Assembly: GCA_016715645.1 (NCBI GenBank)
Contig: JADJZR010000021.1
Coordinates: 1-31,501 of the forward strand
Source of the DNA: Elusimicrobiota bacterium
GTDB lineage: Bacteria > Elusimicrobiota > Elusimicrobia > FEN-1173
Length of the DNA stretch: 31,501 nucleotides
Reading direction: 5' to 3'
Part shown: in pieces, positions 1 to 6,724 of the stretch
Layout: every line of letters begins with the position of its first letter
Numbering within the stretch: position 1 is the stretch's first letter
Made by a program: the position numbers and the translations under genes
Notes under the pieces: model-generated
Databases searched by the model: none
What the model was told of the DNA's origin: nothing
What the model saw: only the letters and a program-made list of their open reading frames with translations

Positions 1-38
1 CTTGATCCGGCCACAGCGAGATCGCGGGATTCAATTGT

Positions 39-377
39 TCAGACACTCTTCATCCACCCCCCCAGCATTTTTCCTATCTCCATCAGGTTTTTCACGCAAA
101 AAAACCACGAATCCTGGTTTAGGCATCGGCTGTCACGCGCCAGACGAAGAAGATAACGCACCTGTTCCAACGCCAGACTGATGTCCGCAAGAATTCGGGA
201 CTTCTCTTCACCCTTCCCTTTCAGCGCGGCCGCCACCAGAGCCTCCTGAATATCGAGGCTTTTTTGCATGAGCCTCTGCCCCAAAAGCAATCTCTGATCA
301 CGTGGGAATTTCCCAACTTTTTGCAACAACCATTTGTTCACTTCATACATCCTCTCCACGATCGGTGGCATATCCAT
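39..377 (-). CDS. avd: Avd-like DGR accessory protein
   Basis: A small, helical, positively charged protein of about 112 residues, the size expected of DGR accessory variability determinants. In known DGRs, Avd forms a pentameric four-helix-bundle barrel that binds the reverse transcriptase and template RNA and is needed for mutagenic cDNA synthesis. The sequence reads as consecutive amphipathic helices (VERMYEVNKWLLQKV, QRLLLGQRLMQKSLDIQEAL, ISLALEQVRYLLRLARD, WFFCVKNLMEIGKMLGGWM). I place the start at the ATG at 377, about 13 nt after a purine-rich GGAGG stretch. The frame is open further upstream to 434, but that part overlaps the end of the reverse transcriptase gene region and does not look helical. 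The call rests on size, fold and position next to a DGR RT, because Avd sequences are poorly conserved. Only 38 nt of downstream sequence is visible. Confidence 0.75.
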   Translation of the reverse strand: MDMPPIVERMYEVNKWLLQKVGKFPRDQRLLLGQRLMQKSLDIQEALVAAALKGKGEEKSRILADISLALEQVRYLLRLARDSRCLNQDSWFFCVKNLMEIGKMLGGWMKSV

Positions 378-443
378 CCGGTCTCCCCCCTCCTCCCGAC
401 ACGTGCGCCACGGGCCGCCTCCAATGCCATACACTCGGCGTTA

Positions 444-1631
444 CTACCGTGACCCCTTGCCAAATCCACGCCACCGCTCTTTCATCCCCGCCAACGCATA
501 CTGGTTGATGGTGGGGAACCGATCATACAGTCTTTTTCGGATCCGATAGGTGTTGCCATTCAGCGCGTGCGCGTGAAAACTCTGCGTCGATTGTTGGATC
601 TCGCTCCTCAGCGCCGCTCGCCTTGCCCGGTCAGGCCAGAGCGCAACGTAGTCTCTCGAATACGCGTTCATCCGACGAATGAACCGCGTGACACTGGTTT
701 TTTTCAGCCTCCGGTATCCGGGAAACAGTCGGAATCCCAGAAAACCGATGCCACGACCCACGGGCCTCGGCCCACCAGCGGGGCGCAATTCCAAAAACAA
801 TTCGCGCCGCGCAAAATCTCGAACCGCCTTCTCCCATTCAAGCAACGACGCCTTCTCATCAGCAAACATCAGCATGTCATCCATGTAACGCACGTAACGC
901 CGAACCTTCAGTTCGTGCTTCACATACTGGTCGAGCTCGTTCAAATACAAGTTCGCAAAAAACTGGCTCGTCAGGTTACCCAGCGGCAGTCCACGAGCCC
1001 GCCCAACCCGGTTATCCCCATTGCCGGGGCGCAGGTTAAACTCCAACTGCGCCGCCACCGACGGGTTAACGGTGACACTCGCCCTCCGCGACCCCTTCCG
1101 TTCCGGATCGTTCGTCGAATCCACAATCCGCTCGATTAATATCCTGGCCCTCTCATCGGCCACATAACGGCGCAACAACGCCTTCAAAATCTCGTGATCG
1201 ATGCTCTGAAAGTAACTTTTAACATCCAGATGCAAACCATATCGGGACAACCGCAAAAACCCATGGGCGCGATCCAATGCCGCGTGCGTTCCTTTTCCAC
1301 GCCGACACGCGTAACTGTCGTGGATAAACATCCCATCAAGCCGCGGCTCAATCACGTCATGTACCGCGTGGTGAACCACCCGGTCCTTCACTGTCGCGGC
1401 GGCGACTATTCTTTGTTTCGGGTCAAGAATAGTAAACAACCGGTAACACCCATGGCGATACCGGCCTGTCATCAGCTCGTCGTGAAGCCTCAGCAGTTCT
1501 CTTTCAAGATTAAACTTGAACAGGGCCCCTTCACCACGAAATCGACGGCCTTCCGATAACGTCGCGTTCGCCGCGCTTAACAAATTTTTTAGGCCCACGA
1601 TCTCCTCAAACACATGACACAGCGGTTTCAT
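444..1631 (-). CDS. DGR reverse transcriptase
   Basis: A group II-intron-related reverse transcriptase of about 395 residues that copies a template-repeat RNA with adenine-directed errors and so drives mutagenic retrohoming into target genes. Visible motifs, numbered from the chosen start: the first catalytic Asp in LDVKSYFQSID (about 136-145); LGNLTSQ (about 217-223), the motif-4 signature that separates DGR RTs from intron RTs; and RYMDDM (about 248-253), with the YMDD catalytic pair. The C-terminal QSFHAHALNGNTYRIRKRL segment is typical of this family. The ATG at 1631 (MKPLCHVFEE) is preferred. The frame stays open to 1721, but that stretch is antisense-free read-through of the VR end and hairpin in another frame. 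No good Shine-Dalgarno is visible, so translation may be coupled to the upstream target gene. avd begins within 70 nt of the stop. Confidence 0.96.
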   Translation of the reverse strand: MKPLCHVFEEIVGLKNLLSAANATLSEGRRFRGEGALFKFNLERELLRLHDELMTGRYRHGCYRLFTILDPKQRIVAAATVKDRVVHHAVHDVIEPRLDGMFIHDSYACRRGKGTHAALDRAHGFLRLSRYGLHLDVKSYFQSIDHEILKALLRRYVADERARILIERIVDSTNDPERKGSRRASVTVNPSVAAQLEFNLRPGNGDNRVGRARGLPLGNLTSQFFANLYLNELDQYVKHELKVRRYVRYMDDMLMFADEKASLLEWEKAVRDFARRELFLELRPAGGPRPVGRGIGFLGFRLFPGYRRLKKTSVTRFIRRMNAYSRDYVALWPDRARRAALRSEIQQSTQSFHAHALNGNTYRIRKRLYDRFPTINQYALAGMKERWRGFGKGSR

Positions 1632-1650
1632 TTTCGATTTTTTACGTTCG

Positions 1651-1671
1651 GCAGGGGGCTTCGCCCCCTGC
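1651..1671. other. DNA hairpin downstream of VR1
   Basis: A perfect inverted repeat with GCAGGGGGC/GCCCCCTGC arms (9 bp with a 3-nt loop, or 8 bp with a 5-nt loop). It begins 12 nt past the stop codon of target 1 and about 57 nt past the last variable codon. In studied DGRs a hairpin or cruciform just 3' of VR stimulates target recognition, and position and form fit that role. It has no U-tract on the minus strand, which argues against an intrinsic terminator. It sits between target and RT genes that are probably co-transcribed. Confidence 0.65.
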
Positions 1672-1683
1672 ACCCCCAAGGGT

Positions 1684-3114
1684 TCAAGGGCCCACCCCGG
1701 ACGGCGCCGGCCGGACGGCACGCCAGCCGTAGTCGTGGATCCGACCCGCGTCCACGATGGCCGCGTAGTGGCGGTCCGACGCGCGCGCGTAGACGGCTGC
1801 GTTGTCCCAACGGCCGCCGCGGAAACCGGCGCCGGTGGCCGTCGTCCCGGGCCAGAGGCTCACGTTTGCATCGCCGGTTGTTGTCAACACCCCATCGCCC
1901 ATCAGCCCCGTAAACAACCGCCCCGTCGCGTGGCCGATCGTCACAGACCGTTCATACAAATTCCCACTGAGCTCCATGATCCCCCAGTATGACGCGCCCG
2001 CCTGCTCACGGGTCGAGCTCCCCGTCGCGTAGATCCCCACACGGTACGGGCCGTTCGGCAAACACGCATCATAGTTGCAGTTGCCACCCGTCGCCGTGTC
2101 CGTTCCGGTCCCGTCGTTCACAATCGCCGTCGTGTTGCTTATATTCGTCGTCCCCCACGCGTATTCGTTCGCCACAGGCATCAACGGGCCCCGGCAGGCT
2201 TTCTCATACTCCAGCTCCGTCATCGGCCTCAACCCGGACCAGTCACTCCACGCGGTGCCGTCCGCCCACGACAAGTAATTGCACGCACGGTCCGGCGCTG
2301 TCGCTGTAAAAGTCGGGTGACTGCCGCTGATCGTGTATCTATTCGCGGACGTCGCGTAATACCGGGTGCCGGCCTGCTCCGACGTCAGCATGTTCAGAAA
2401 GTCCGCGTATTGGCCCTGGCTGATTTCGTATTTCATGCAATAAAACGCCGCATAGCCGTTCGGCCAGCTTACCCCGGGCGCGGTCTGTCCTTCCGGATAT
2501 CCCCCCGCTTTCCCCCCCTTCGACCCGCTCCCGGTTGGCGCCACGTTCGCCGCGCTCGTGTTGATCGTCGTCAGCGTGAACGAGCTCACCTCCGTCCCGC
2601 CGCTCCCCGCGGCAAAATCCCCCTCCGCCACATACACCATCTCCACCGCCAACGCCTGCATCCGCACTTTCGTCGTTCGCAACAGGCCGTTCTCGCTAAA
2701 GTTAAACACCCCCCGCACGTTCTCCACCGCCACCGCGCCCGCCCCCTCCGCCGCGCGCCGCACGAACAGGCCCGCCCGGTCGCTCGGCACGATCAGTTCA
2801 ACCCCCGTCCCCGTTCCAGGCGACGTCCCCGCTGGGCTGATCCCCGCCGTCTCCAACATCAAATGCGTCCACGTCGTTGTCCCTTCCAACTGCATCTTGA
2901 AAAACACCCACGCCGCGTCGTGGTTGATGTTCGTGTATCGCCAGGAATTCGACCATGCAATATCGAATTCAACGAACGTCGTGCTGGAATCCCGCGGAAC
3001 CATCGTCACGTTCGTCACAGACAAATTGTTGGCCCCAACCCAGGTCGCCCCTATGACCAGCCCCGCCACCAACACCATCGATTTCATATTCTGTATCCGC
3101 CTCGGCATTCCCAT
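1684..3114 (-). CDS. DGR target 1: secreted SUMF1/FGE-fold variable protein
   Basis: A 476-residue exported protein. The N-terminus has a basic region then a hydrophobic segment ending near GATWVGANN, read as a signal peptide. Residues about 30-170 form a paralogous N-terminal domain shared with the copy at 12.9-14.3 kb. From about 200 on it is a formylglycine-generating-enzyme/sulfatase-modifying-factor (C-type-lectin-like) fold, with YCMKYEISQGQYADFLN, GLRPMTELEYEKACRGP, SGNLYERSV and a terminal GFRGG...YGWRAVRPAPSG segment. Residues about 435-462 are the variable repeat. Such folds tolerate huge diversity on the binding face and usually act as surface-displayed or secreted ligand binders. 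Catalytic FGE activity is not implied. The start at 3114 is supported by a strong GGAGG Shine-Dalgarno 7 nt upstream. The RT follows within 53 nt of the stop. Confidence 0.93.
   Translation of the reverse strand: MGMPRRIQNMKSMVLVAGLVIGATWVGANNLSVTNVTMVPRDSSTTFVEFDIAWSNSWRYTNINHDAAWVFFKMQLEGTTTWTHLMLETAGISPAGTSPGTGTGVELIVPSDRAGLFVRRAAEGAGAVAVENVRGVFNFSENGLLRTTKVRMQALAVEMVYVAEGDFAAGSGGTEVSSFTLTTINTSAANVAPTGSGSKGGKAGGYPEGQTAPGVSWPNGYAAFYCMKYEISQGQYADFLNMLTSEQAGTRYYATSANRYTISGSHPTFTATAPDRACNYLSWADGTAWSDWSGLRPMTELEYEKACRGPLMPVANEYAWGTTNISNTTAIVNDGTGTDTATGGNCNYDACLPNGPYRVGIYATGSSTREQAGASYWGIMELSGNLYERSVTIGHATGRLFTGLMGDGVLTTTGDANVSLWPGTTATGAGFRGGRWDNAAVYARASDRHYAAIVDAGRIHDYGWRAVRPAPSGVGP
1729..1812 (-). 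repeat. DGR variable repeat VR1 (core)
   Basis: The 28-codon core of the C-terminal variable region of target 1. Aligned with VR2 (12945-13030) it shows 17 substitutions, 15 of them at codon positions 1 and 2, mostly in codons ending in C (GAC/GGC, AAC/GAC, ATC/AGC, TAC/CAC). That is what adenine mutagenesis of AAC-type template codons gives. The flanks barely change: the 21 nt 5' (GFRGG codons) are identical, and the 3' stretch encoding GWRAVRPAPSGVGP to the stop differs at about one base. The invariant GC-rich 3' stretch is the likely initiation-of-mutagenic-homing region. The template repeat itself was not found in the window. Confidence 0.85.
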
Positions 3115-3196
3115 CTTCGCGCCTCCTTTTTTAAATCGTCACCCTCGCTTCCACCGCGCAAACACTCCCCAACAGGATGGACTATTTCCCCCTCCA

Positions 3197-3225
3197 TACC
3201 TACCCCCATAAACGCTCATTGTCAA
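3197..3225 (-). promoter_or_regulatory. Promoter of DGR target 1
   Basis: On the minus strand a consensus TTGACA (3225-3220) is followed after 17 nt by TAGGTA, a weak -10. About 80 nt of leader then reach a strong AAAAAAGGAGG Shine-Dalgarno. The whole leader, including TTGACA, is conserved upstream of the second target (14336-14445), so promoter and leader were duplicated with the gene. The rest of 3226-3426 shows no gene. Confidence 0.55.
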
Positions 3226-3426
3226 GTATATTTCTCGTCCCTCCACCCGCTTTTTCACCATGGGCACGTTTGCAAGAGAAGGAGAGAGAGCGTTGTCGCA
3301 GGATTAGTATCTCGGGTTTGCTAAAATGTCTTCCATGGCGATGAAATTATTTGAGTTTGGGGAGTGGGCAATGGGGAACCCGGGGGTAATTGACGGAGTC
3401 GAGAATTCACGCGATGGTGGAAACCG

Positions 3427-4645
3427 GTGAGTTGTCCGAAAAGGTTTACTTCCACGTTGAAACCAGACCGTCTTTTCGAGCGCATTGTCTCGATCCTCGA
3501 TCAAGCGCGAGGAAATGTTGTCCGGTCGGTCAACACGAATATGGTATTGGCCTACTGGCTCATCGGGCGTGAAATTGTGGAAGAAATCCAGAATGGTATT
3601 GGCCTACTGGCTCATCGGGCGTGAAATTGTGGAAGAAATCCAGAGGGGTAAAAAACGGGCGGAATATGGAAAACAGTTGATTGAAAATCTCTCACAGCGA
3701 TTAACAGAGCGGTGCGGGCAGGGATTTTCAGTTATTAATCTTCAGTGGTTCAGAAAGTTTTATCTTGTCTATCGTGAACGCATCACAATTCCATACCCAA
3801 CGGGTATGGAATCTCATCCATCCGTCGCTCCCCGCCCAAGGGGTGCGGGATTGACGGTCTCACCCCAGGAAATTCCGGCGTGCAACGAACCCCTGTCGGG
3901 CTTCTCTGCGCAACTTTCCTGGTCGCATTACCGTGCCTTGATGCGGGTGGAGCAACAGCAAGCCCGCGATTTTTACGAAAGAGAGGCCGTCGTGGGCGGG
4001 TGGGACAAAAGAACGTTGGAACGGCAAATACAATCCTTCTACTACGAACGTATTCTCAAGAGCCGCAAACCCGAGAAAATGCTGGCCGAGGGCCGGACGT
4101 TGCCCGTTGTTGCCCCTTCTGCCGTTGACCATCTCAAGAACCCTTATGTCCTGGAGTTTTTGGGATTGCCGGACACGGCCTCATTCCACGAATCCGATCT
4201 AGAGCGAGCCATCATCACTCACCTCCAACGGTTTCTTCTGGAGTTAGGAAATGGCTTTGCTTTCGTTGCCAGACAGAAGCACCTCCGTTTAGGTGAACAG
4301 GACCGGTACATTGATCTTGTTTTCTACCACTGCCGGCTTAAATTCTATCTACTGATTGACCTCAAGGTTGGTGAACTGACCCACGGGGACGTCGGCCAGA
4401 TGGATGGATATGTTCGTATGTATGACGATCTGATTGCGGCAAAAGACGACAATCCTTCAATAGGGCTGATCCTTTGCACGGAAAAAAATGAAACGGTCGC
4501 GCGATACTCGGTTCTAAAAGATCGCAAACAGATATTCGCCTCGAAATACATGCTTTGTCTGCCAACAGAGGAGCAACTGCGACTGCTTGTCGATAAGGAA
4601 AGGCTTTTAGTTGAAATGGCCCAGGAAAAATTCATCGATAAGTAG
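3427..4645 (+). pseudogene. YhcG/DUF1016 PDDEXK nuclease, disrupted by tandem duplication
   Basis: A member of the DUF1016 (YhcG) family, nuclease-like proteins of the PD-(D/E)xK superfamily often found near mobile elements and restriction loci. The N-terminal domain starts near 3427 (RLFERIVSILDQARGNVVRSVNTN) and continues as VLAYWLIGREIVEEIQ. The C-terminal nuclease core is intact, with LSWSHYRALMRVE, FYERE, DRYIDLVFYHCRL, LLIDLKVGELTHGDVGQMDGY and IGLILC. A perfect 52-bp tandem duplication (3541-3644) repeats the VLAYWLIGREIVEEIQ codons and shifts the frame by one. The N-terminal 55 residues therefore run into a stop at 3624, and the long downstream frame starts out of phase. Removing one unit restores a full gene of about 388 codons. 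The GTG at 3427 has only a weak ribosome site, so the true start is uncertain. Confidence 0.85.
3541..3644 (+). repeat. Perfect 52-bp tandem duplication in yhcG-like gene
   Basis: Units 3541-3592 and 3593-3644 are identical. 52 is not a multiple of three, so the number of units sets the reading frame of the nuclease gene. One copy gives an intact frame and two copies give a broken one. Confidence 0.95.
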
Positions 4646-4669
4646 CAGCTTCTCTGGTGCGAAATGAAA

Positions 4670-4696
4670 GGGGTCAAGTCTTGAGTTTGCAATCTT
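4670..4696 (+). repeat. 27-bp recurrent motif, copy A
   Basis: Begins GGGGTCAAGTCTTGAG, containing the palindrome TCAAG-T-CTTGA, and is identical over 27 bp to 15123-15149. It lies 24 nt after the nuclease stop codon and directly abuts the MITE-like element. Related, more diverged copies lie at 6318-6347 and 9491-9520. Its function is unknown. I infer a mobile-element end or an integration scar rather than a terminator. Confidence 0.8.
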
Positions 4697-5067
4697 ACTG
4701 CCCAGTCCCATGAATAAGATACATTCTGGCCGGTCAATTTTGTGGCGACACGGAGCCGAATTTTCTGGTCGTATCGGGAATACGGACAGAAAATTCGGCA
4801 AAGTGGTAGCCCAAAAGGGACCGGCCCCGAAGGGGGAGCCCCCTTTTGCCCGGGCTTCTGCGTCGCTCCTAGGTTACGATGGCCCGCATCAGCGGCTCTA
4901 CCGCCCCAGGTGCCCGGAGCGCTGCGACGGGCCGCATCCCCCTTCGGGGCCAGGGCTGTTCGGCCCGTCGTGGACGTCTGCCACAGGCAGGCACGACCCT
5001 CGTCGCTCCTTAAATCCGGCTAAAATGGGGCTCCCAGAATGTAGCCTATTCATGGGACTGGGCAGTA
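4696..5067. mobile_element. MITE-like element with 34-bp terminal inverted repeats
   Basis: The left end (4696-4729, TACTGCCCAGTCCCATGAAT...) and the right end (5034-5067) are inverted copies matching at about 31 of 34 positions. Both ends are bounded by TA, as for TA-targeting DDE elements. The interior has no convincing gene. It contains a nested hairpin with 13-bp perfect arms (4755-4767 and 4787-4799) and a 30-nt segment (4886-4915) shared with an inverted copy at 19927-19956. No transposase is encoded, so it would be non-autonomous. Confidence 0.7.
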
Positions 5068-5092
5068 GATCATCAAATTGCGAGCCCGCTTC

Positions 5093-5196
5093 CTATGGGA
5101 TGAGCAACACAATCACCCGACGATTTTTCGCTCGGCCGTGGGAGGTGGCGTTGGAGGCGGCGGGTTTTTTCGCGCCGTGGGCGAAAACCCGAAATC
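5093..5196 (-). pseudogene. OmpA C-terminal remnant 0
   Basis: On the minus strand one frame reads RVFAHGAKKPAASN, then ATSHGRAKNRRVIVLLIP and a TAG stop. This is the last part of an OmpA-family peptidoglycan-binding domain (the GRAKNRRV end is diagnostic). It is homologous to the ends of the remnants at 6370-6714 and 9543-9810. The rest is missing: homology stops where the REP-like palindrome begins. Only about 100 bp survive, so it cannot be functional. Confidence 0.75.
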
Positions 5197-5280
5197 GTCA
5201 TTCCGGCATGGTTCTGGCCAGAATCCATCAGGTAAACAGGTTCCCATGCTGGATTCCGGCCAAAAGCACGCCGGAATGAC
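5197..5280. repeat. REP-like palindrome, copy 1
   Basis: An 84-bp imperfect palindrome running GTCATTCCGGC...GCCGGAATGAC, with about 31-nt arms that also pair GGCC/GGATTCCGGCC stretches. A shorter relative sits inside the PorV-like gene at 11529-11578. Its abrupt junction with the OmpA remnant indicates insertion or a rearrangement endpoint. Confidence 0.7.
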
Positions 5281-5346
5281 GGTCATAGGCATGATGGTGA
5301 ACCGGACAGCTGTGATTGCGGTAAGAAAATGTTGGGATGTGCGTTC

Positions 5347-5500
5347 AGGAGCCTCGTCAAAATAAATTGAACGTTTTGCCGAGAGGATTTTGGTTCTGGG
5401 CAAGGCGCGACGAGTGAAGGGGACTATGTGATCGAGGAGCAACGTGGCCCAGAGCCAAAAGCCTCCGGCAAAATGTTTAAGTTATTTTGACGAGGCTCCT
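5347..5500. mobile_element. Second MITE-like element (AGGAGCCTCGTCAAAATAA ends)
   Basis: The left arm AGGAGCCTCGTCAAAATAA... and the right arm ...TTATTTTGACGAGGCTCCT are perfect inverted repeats over the first 18-19 nt and imperfect over about 40 nt. The interior arms (TTTTGGTTCTGGGC and GCCCAGAGCCAAAA) also pair, so the whole 154 bp folds as one long hairpin. It has no coding potential. The following 5501-5641 shows no gene. Confidence 0.75.
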
Positions 5501-5657
5501 AAGGTTGATTTTTTGGCTTTTTGGCCGAAGAGCTCCAGGTGAGGGAGTTCGTTTCTCTATGGAAAACCCCCGCCTTTTTGCATAGATCCTGTAAGAAATG
5601 CCGTCGGACTTATTGCATTAGAACTTCCATGCCGTGCACCCTCGTGTGATTTTTCCC

Positions 5658-5687
5658 TTGACATGGACGTTTCTTTTGTATTACAAT
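5658..5687 (+). promoter_or_regulatory. Promoter of BrnT/CopG-type TA operon 1
   Basis: TTGACA (5658-5663), an 18-nt spacer and TACAAT (5682-5687) form a near-consensus sigma70-type promoter. The predicted start is near 5694, only about 8 nt before the toxin ATG. That leaves no room for a Shine-Dalgarno, so the mRNA would be almost leaderless. Confidence 0.8.
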
Positions 5688-5701
5688 AGAACTACTCGGC
5701 T

Positions 5702-5977
5702 ATGAAATCCGTCACCGCGCTTGACTGGTCGGAAGAGACCGTTGCCCATATTGCTCGCCACCACGTCACACCGGACGAGGTCGAGCATCTGTGCTTCTCC
5801 GAAGAGTCGAGCATTGAGCGCGGGCGTGGCGAAGACATTTATTACGTGACCGGCCAAACCGAAGCGGGTCGTTACTTGTTTGTGGTGGTTCGCTATTTGG
5901 GTCGCGGCCGAGCGCGTGCAATCACGGCCCGTGATATGGAGAAGATGGAAAGAGCCCGATACCAAAAACGGAGATGA
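5702..5977 (+). CDS. BrnT-like toxin, copy 1 (intact)
   Basis: A 91-residue protein with the BrnT/DUF4258-type layout: an N-terminal helix (SEETVAHIARHHVTPDEVEHL), a central strand pair with YYVTGQTEAGRYLFVVVRY, and a C-terminal ITARDMEKMERARY signature. Family members are small RelE-like ribonuclease toxins that stop translation and are neutralised by a ribbon-helix-helix antitoxin from the same operon. The stop overlaps the antitoxin start (ATGA). This is the functional-looking copy: the paralogue at 8878 lost two bases near its 3' end. Ribonuclease activity is inferred from the family. Exact assignment (BrnT or DUF4258) is uncertain. Confidence 0.8.
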   Translation: MKSVTALDWSEETVAHIARHHVTPDEVEHLCFSEESSIERGRGEDIYYVTGQTEAGRYLFVVVRYLGRGRARAITARDMEKMERARYQKRR

Positions 5978-6255
5978 CCATGGCAAAAATCCCACATTTC
6001 AAATCCGATCGAGAAACCGCCCAGTTTTGGGACACCCACAGCTTGGCGGATTTCGAAGACGAACTTCGTCCCGCCAAAGACATTGCGTTCGTCAAACCAG
6101 ATCGTCAAGTGATCTCTCTTCGTTTGGATCGAAAAATTGTTCGATCCATCAAAACCCTGGCGGCGCAAAAAGGGATTGGGTACTCCTCGTTGTTGCGCAT
6201 GTGGGTTCTGGAAGATTTCCAAAGAGAAATGCATGCCCCCCACAAGGTGGGCTGA
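5974..6255 (+). CDS. CopG/BrnA-type antitoxin, copy 1
   Basis: A 93-residue antitoxin. The N-terminal IPHFKSDRETAQFWDTHSL matches the CopG-antitoxin family, in which an FWDTH segment contacts the toxin. The C-terminal part, QVISLRLDRKIVRSIKTLA then KGIGYSSLLRMWVLEDF, is a ribbon-helix-helix DNA-binding domain that probably represses the promoter at 5658. ATG 5974 overlaps the toxin stop by 4 nt. A second in-frame ATG lies two codons later. The copy at 9148 is nearly identical until its last residues. Confidence 0.85.
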   Translation: MTMAKIPHFKSDRETAQFWDTHSLADFEDELRPAKDIAFVKPDRQVISLRLDRKIVRSIKTLAAQKGIGYSSLLRMWVLEDFQREMHAPHKVG

Positions 6256-6317
6256 CGTTCTCGCTTGCCCCTTGTTATGGCACATCCATTAACGGCTAAA
6301 GAAAGGAGTCTAGAATG

Positions 6318-6347
6318 GGGGCAAGTTTTGACTTTGCACTCATCTTT
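6318..6347 (+). repeat. 27-bp recurrent motif, diverged copy B
   Basis: GGGGCAAGTTTTGACTTTGC... aligns with the motif at 4670-4696, with three mismatches over the first 20 positions and a short insertion near the end. It lies between the antitoxin stop and the convergent OmpA remnant. Confidence 0.5.
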
Positions 6348-6369
6348 CGTCCCATTACCCACCCGCTTC

Positions 6370-6714
6370 CTACGGGATCAGTAGCACAACCACCCGGCGG
6401 TTTTTGGCTCGGCCGCGGGATGTGGCATTGGAGGCGGTGGGTTTTTTCGCGCCGTGGGCGTAAATCGTGAACCGGGTTTTGTCGAGTTTCCATTGGCTTA
6501 GGAAAAAGTCGCGCACGGTATTTGCGCGTTTACGAGAGAGGGCGATGTTGTAGCCCAGGGGGCCACGGCTGTCGGCGTGGCCGTGGATTTCCGCTTGCGC
6601 GTCGGGGTCCTTTGCCACTCTTTCCAATAGCTTTCTTTTTGTCGTCAGCTCGCTTCCCGTTGCGTCGGAGCGGTCAAAGCGGATAAAAATGGCGATCTGG
6701 GGGACATGGCCAAT
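6370..6714 (-). pseudogene. OmpA C-terminal domain remnant 1
   Basis: An open minus-strand frame of about 115 codons encodes an OmpA-like peptidoglycan-binding domain: IAIFIRFDRSDATGSELTTK, then AEIHGHADSRGPLGYN, LSRKRANTVRDFFLSQW and GRAKNRRVVVLLIP. The beta-barrel and signal peptide found in the homologue at 9543-10578 are missing. Upstream of about 6714 the sequence is unrelated and a stop sits at 6721-6723, so this is a 5'-truncated gene. It is convergent with the TA cassette. Confidence 0.8.
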
Positions 6715-6724
6715 TTCGGCTCAC

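Larger units (their letters stand above)
5642..6380 (+). repeat. Duplicated toxin-antitoxin cassette, copy 1
   Basis: This block (promoter, toxin, antitoxin, 3' flank with motif B) matches 8818-9552 with only scattered substitutions and small indels. Identity falls sharply to roughly 84% (by eye) where both copies enter the OmpA C-terminal remnant. The left boundary is the shared TCGTGTGATTTTTCCC, with unrelated sequence before it. Confidence 0.85.

Noticed and set aside
1..38. Template repeat of the DGR at the left edge
   Set aside because: The visible 38 nt after avd show no similarity to VR1 or VR2. The template is probably further left.
1651..1671. Intrinsic terminator between DGR target 1 and RT
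   Set aside because: The hairpin is not followed by a U-tract on the minus strand, and its position just 3' of VR fits a DGR recognition hairpin better.
2317..3324. Long plus-strand open frame (335 codons) antisense to DGR target 1
   Set aside because: Arg/His/Pro-rich composition typical of the complement of a GC-rich gene; no ribosome site or domain. Similar antisense frames at 13148-14173, 20069-20998 and 16818-17711 were rejected for the same reason.
4670..4696. Integron attC sites as the explanation of module-associated motifs
   Set aside because: The motif lacks the paired R/L core boxes (GTTRRRY) and the bulged-hairpin layout, and no integron integrase is present.
4710..5279. 189-codon plus-strand open frame over the first MITE-like element
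   Set aside because: It spans the inverted-repeat element, the OmpA remnant and the REP-like palindrome, has no domain and is explained by repeats.
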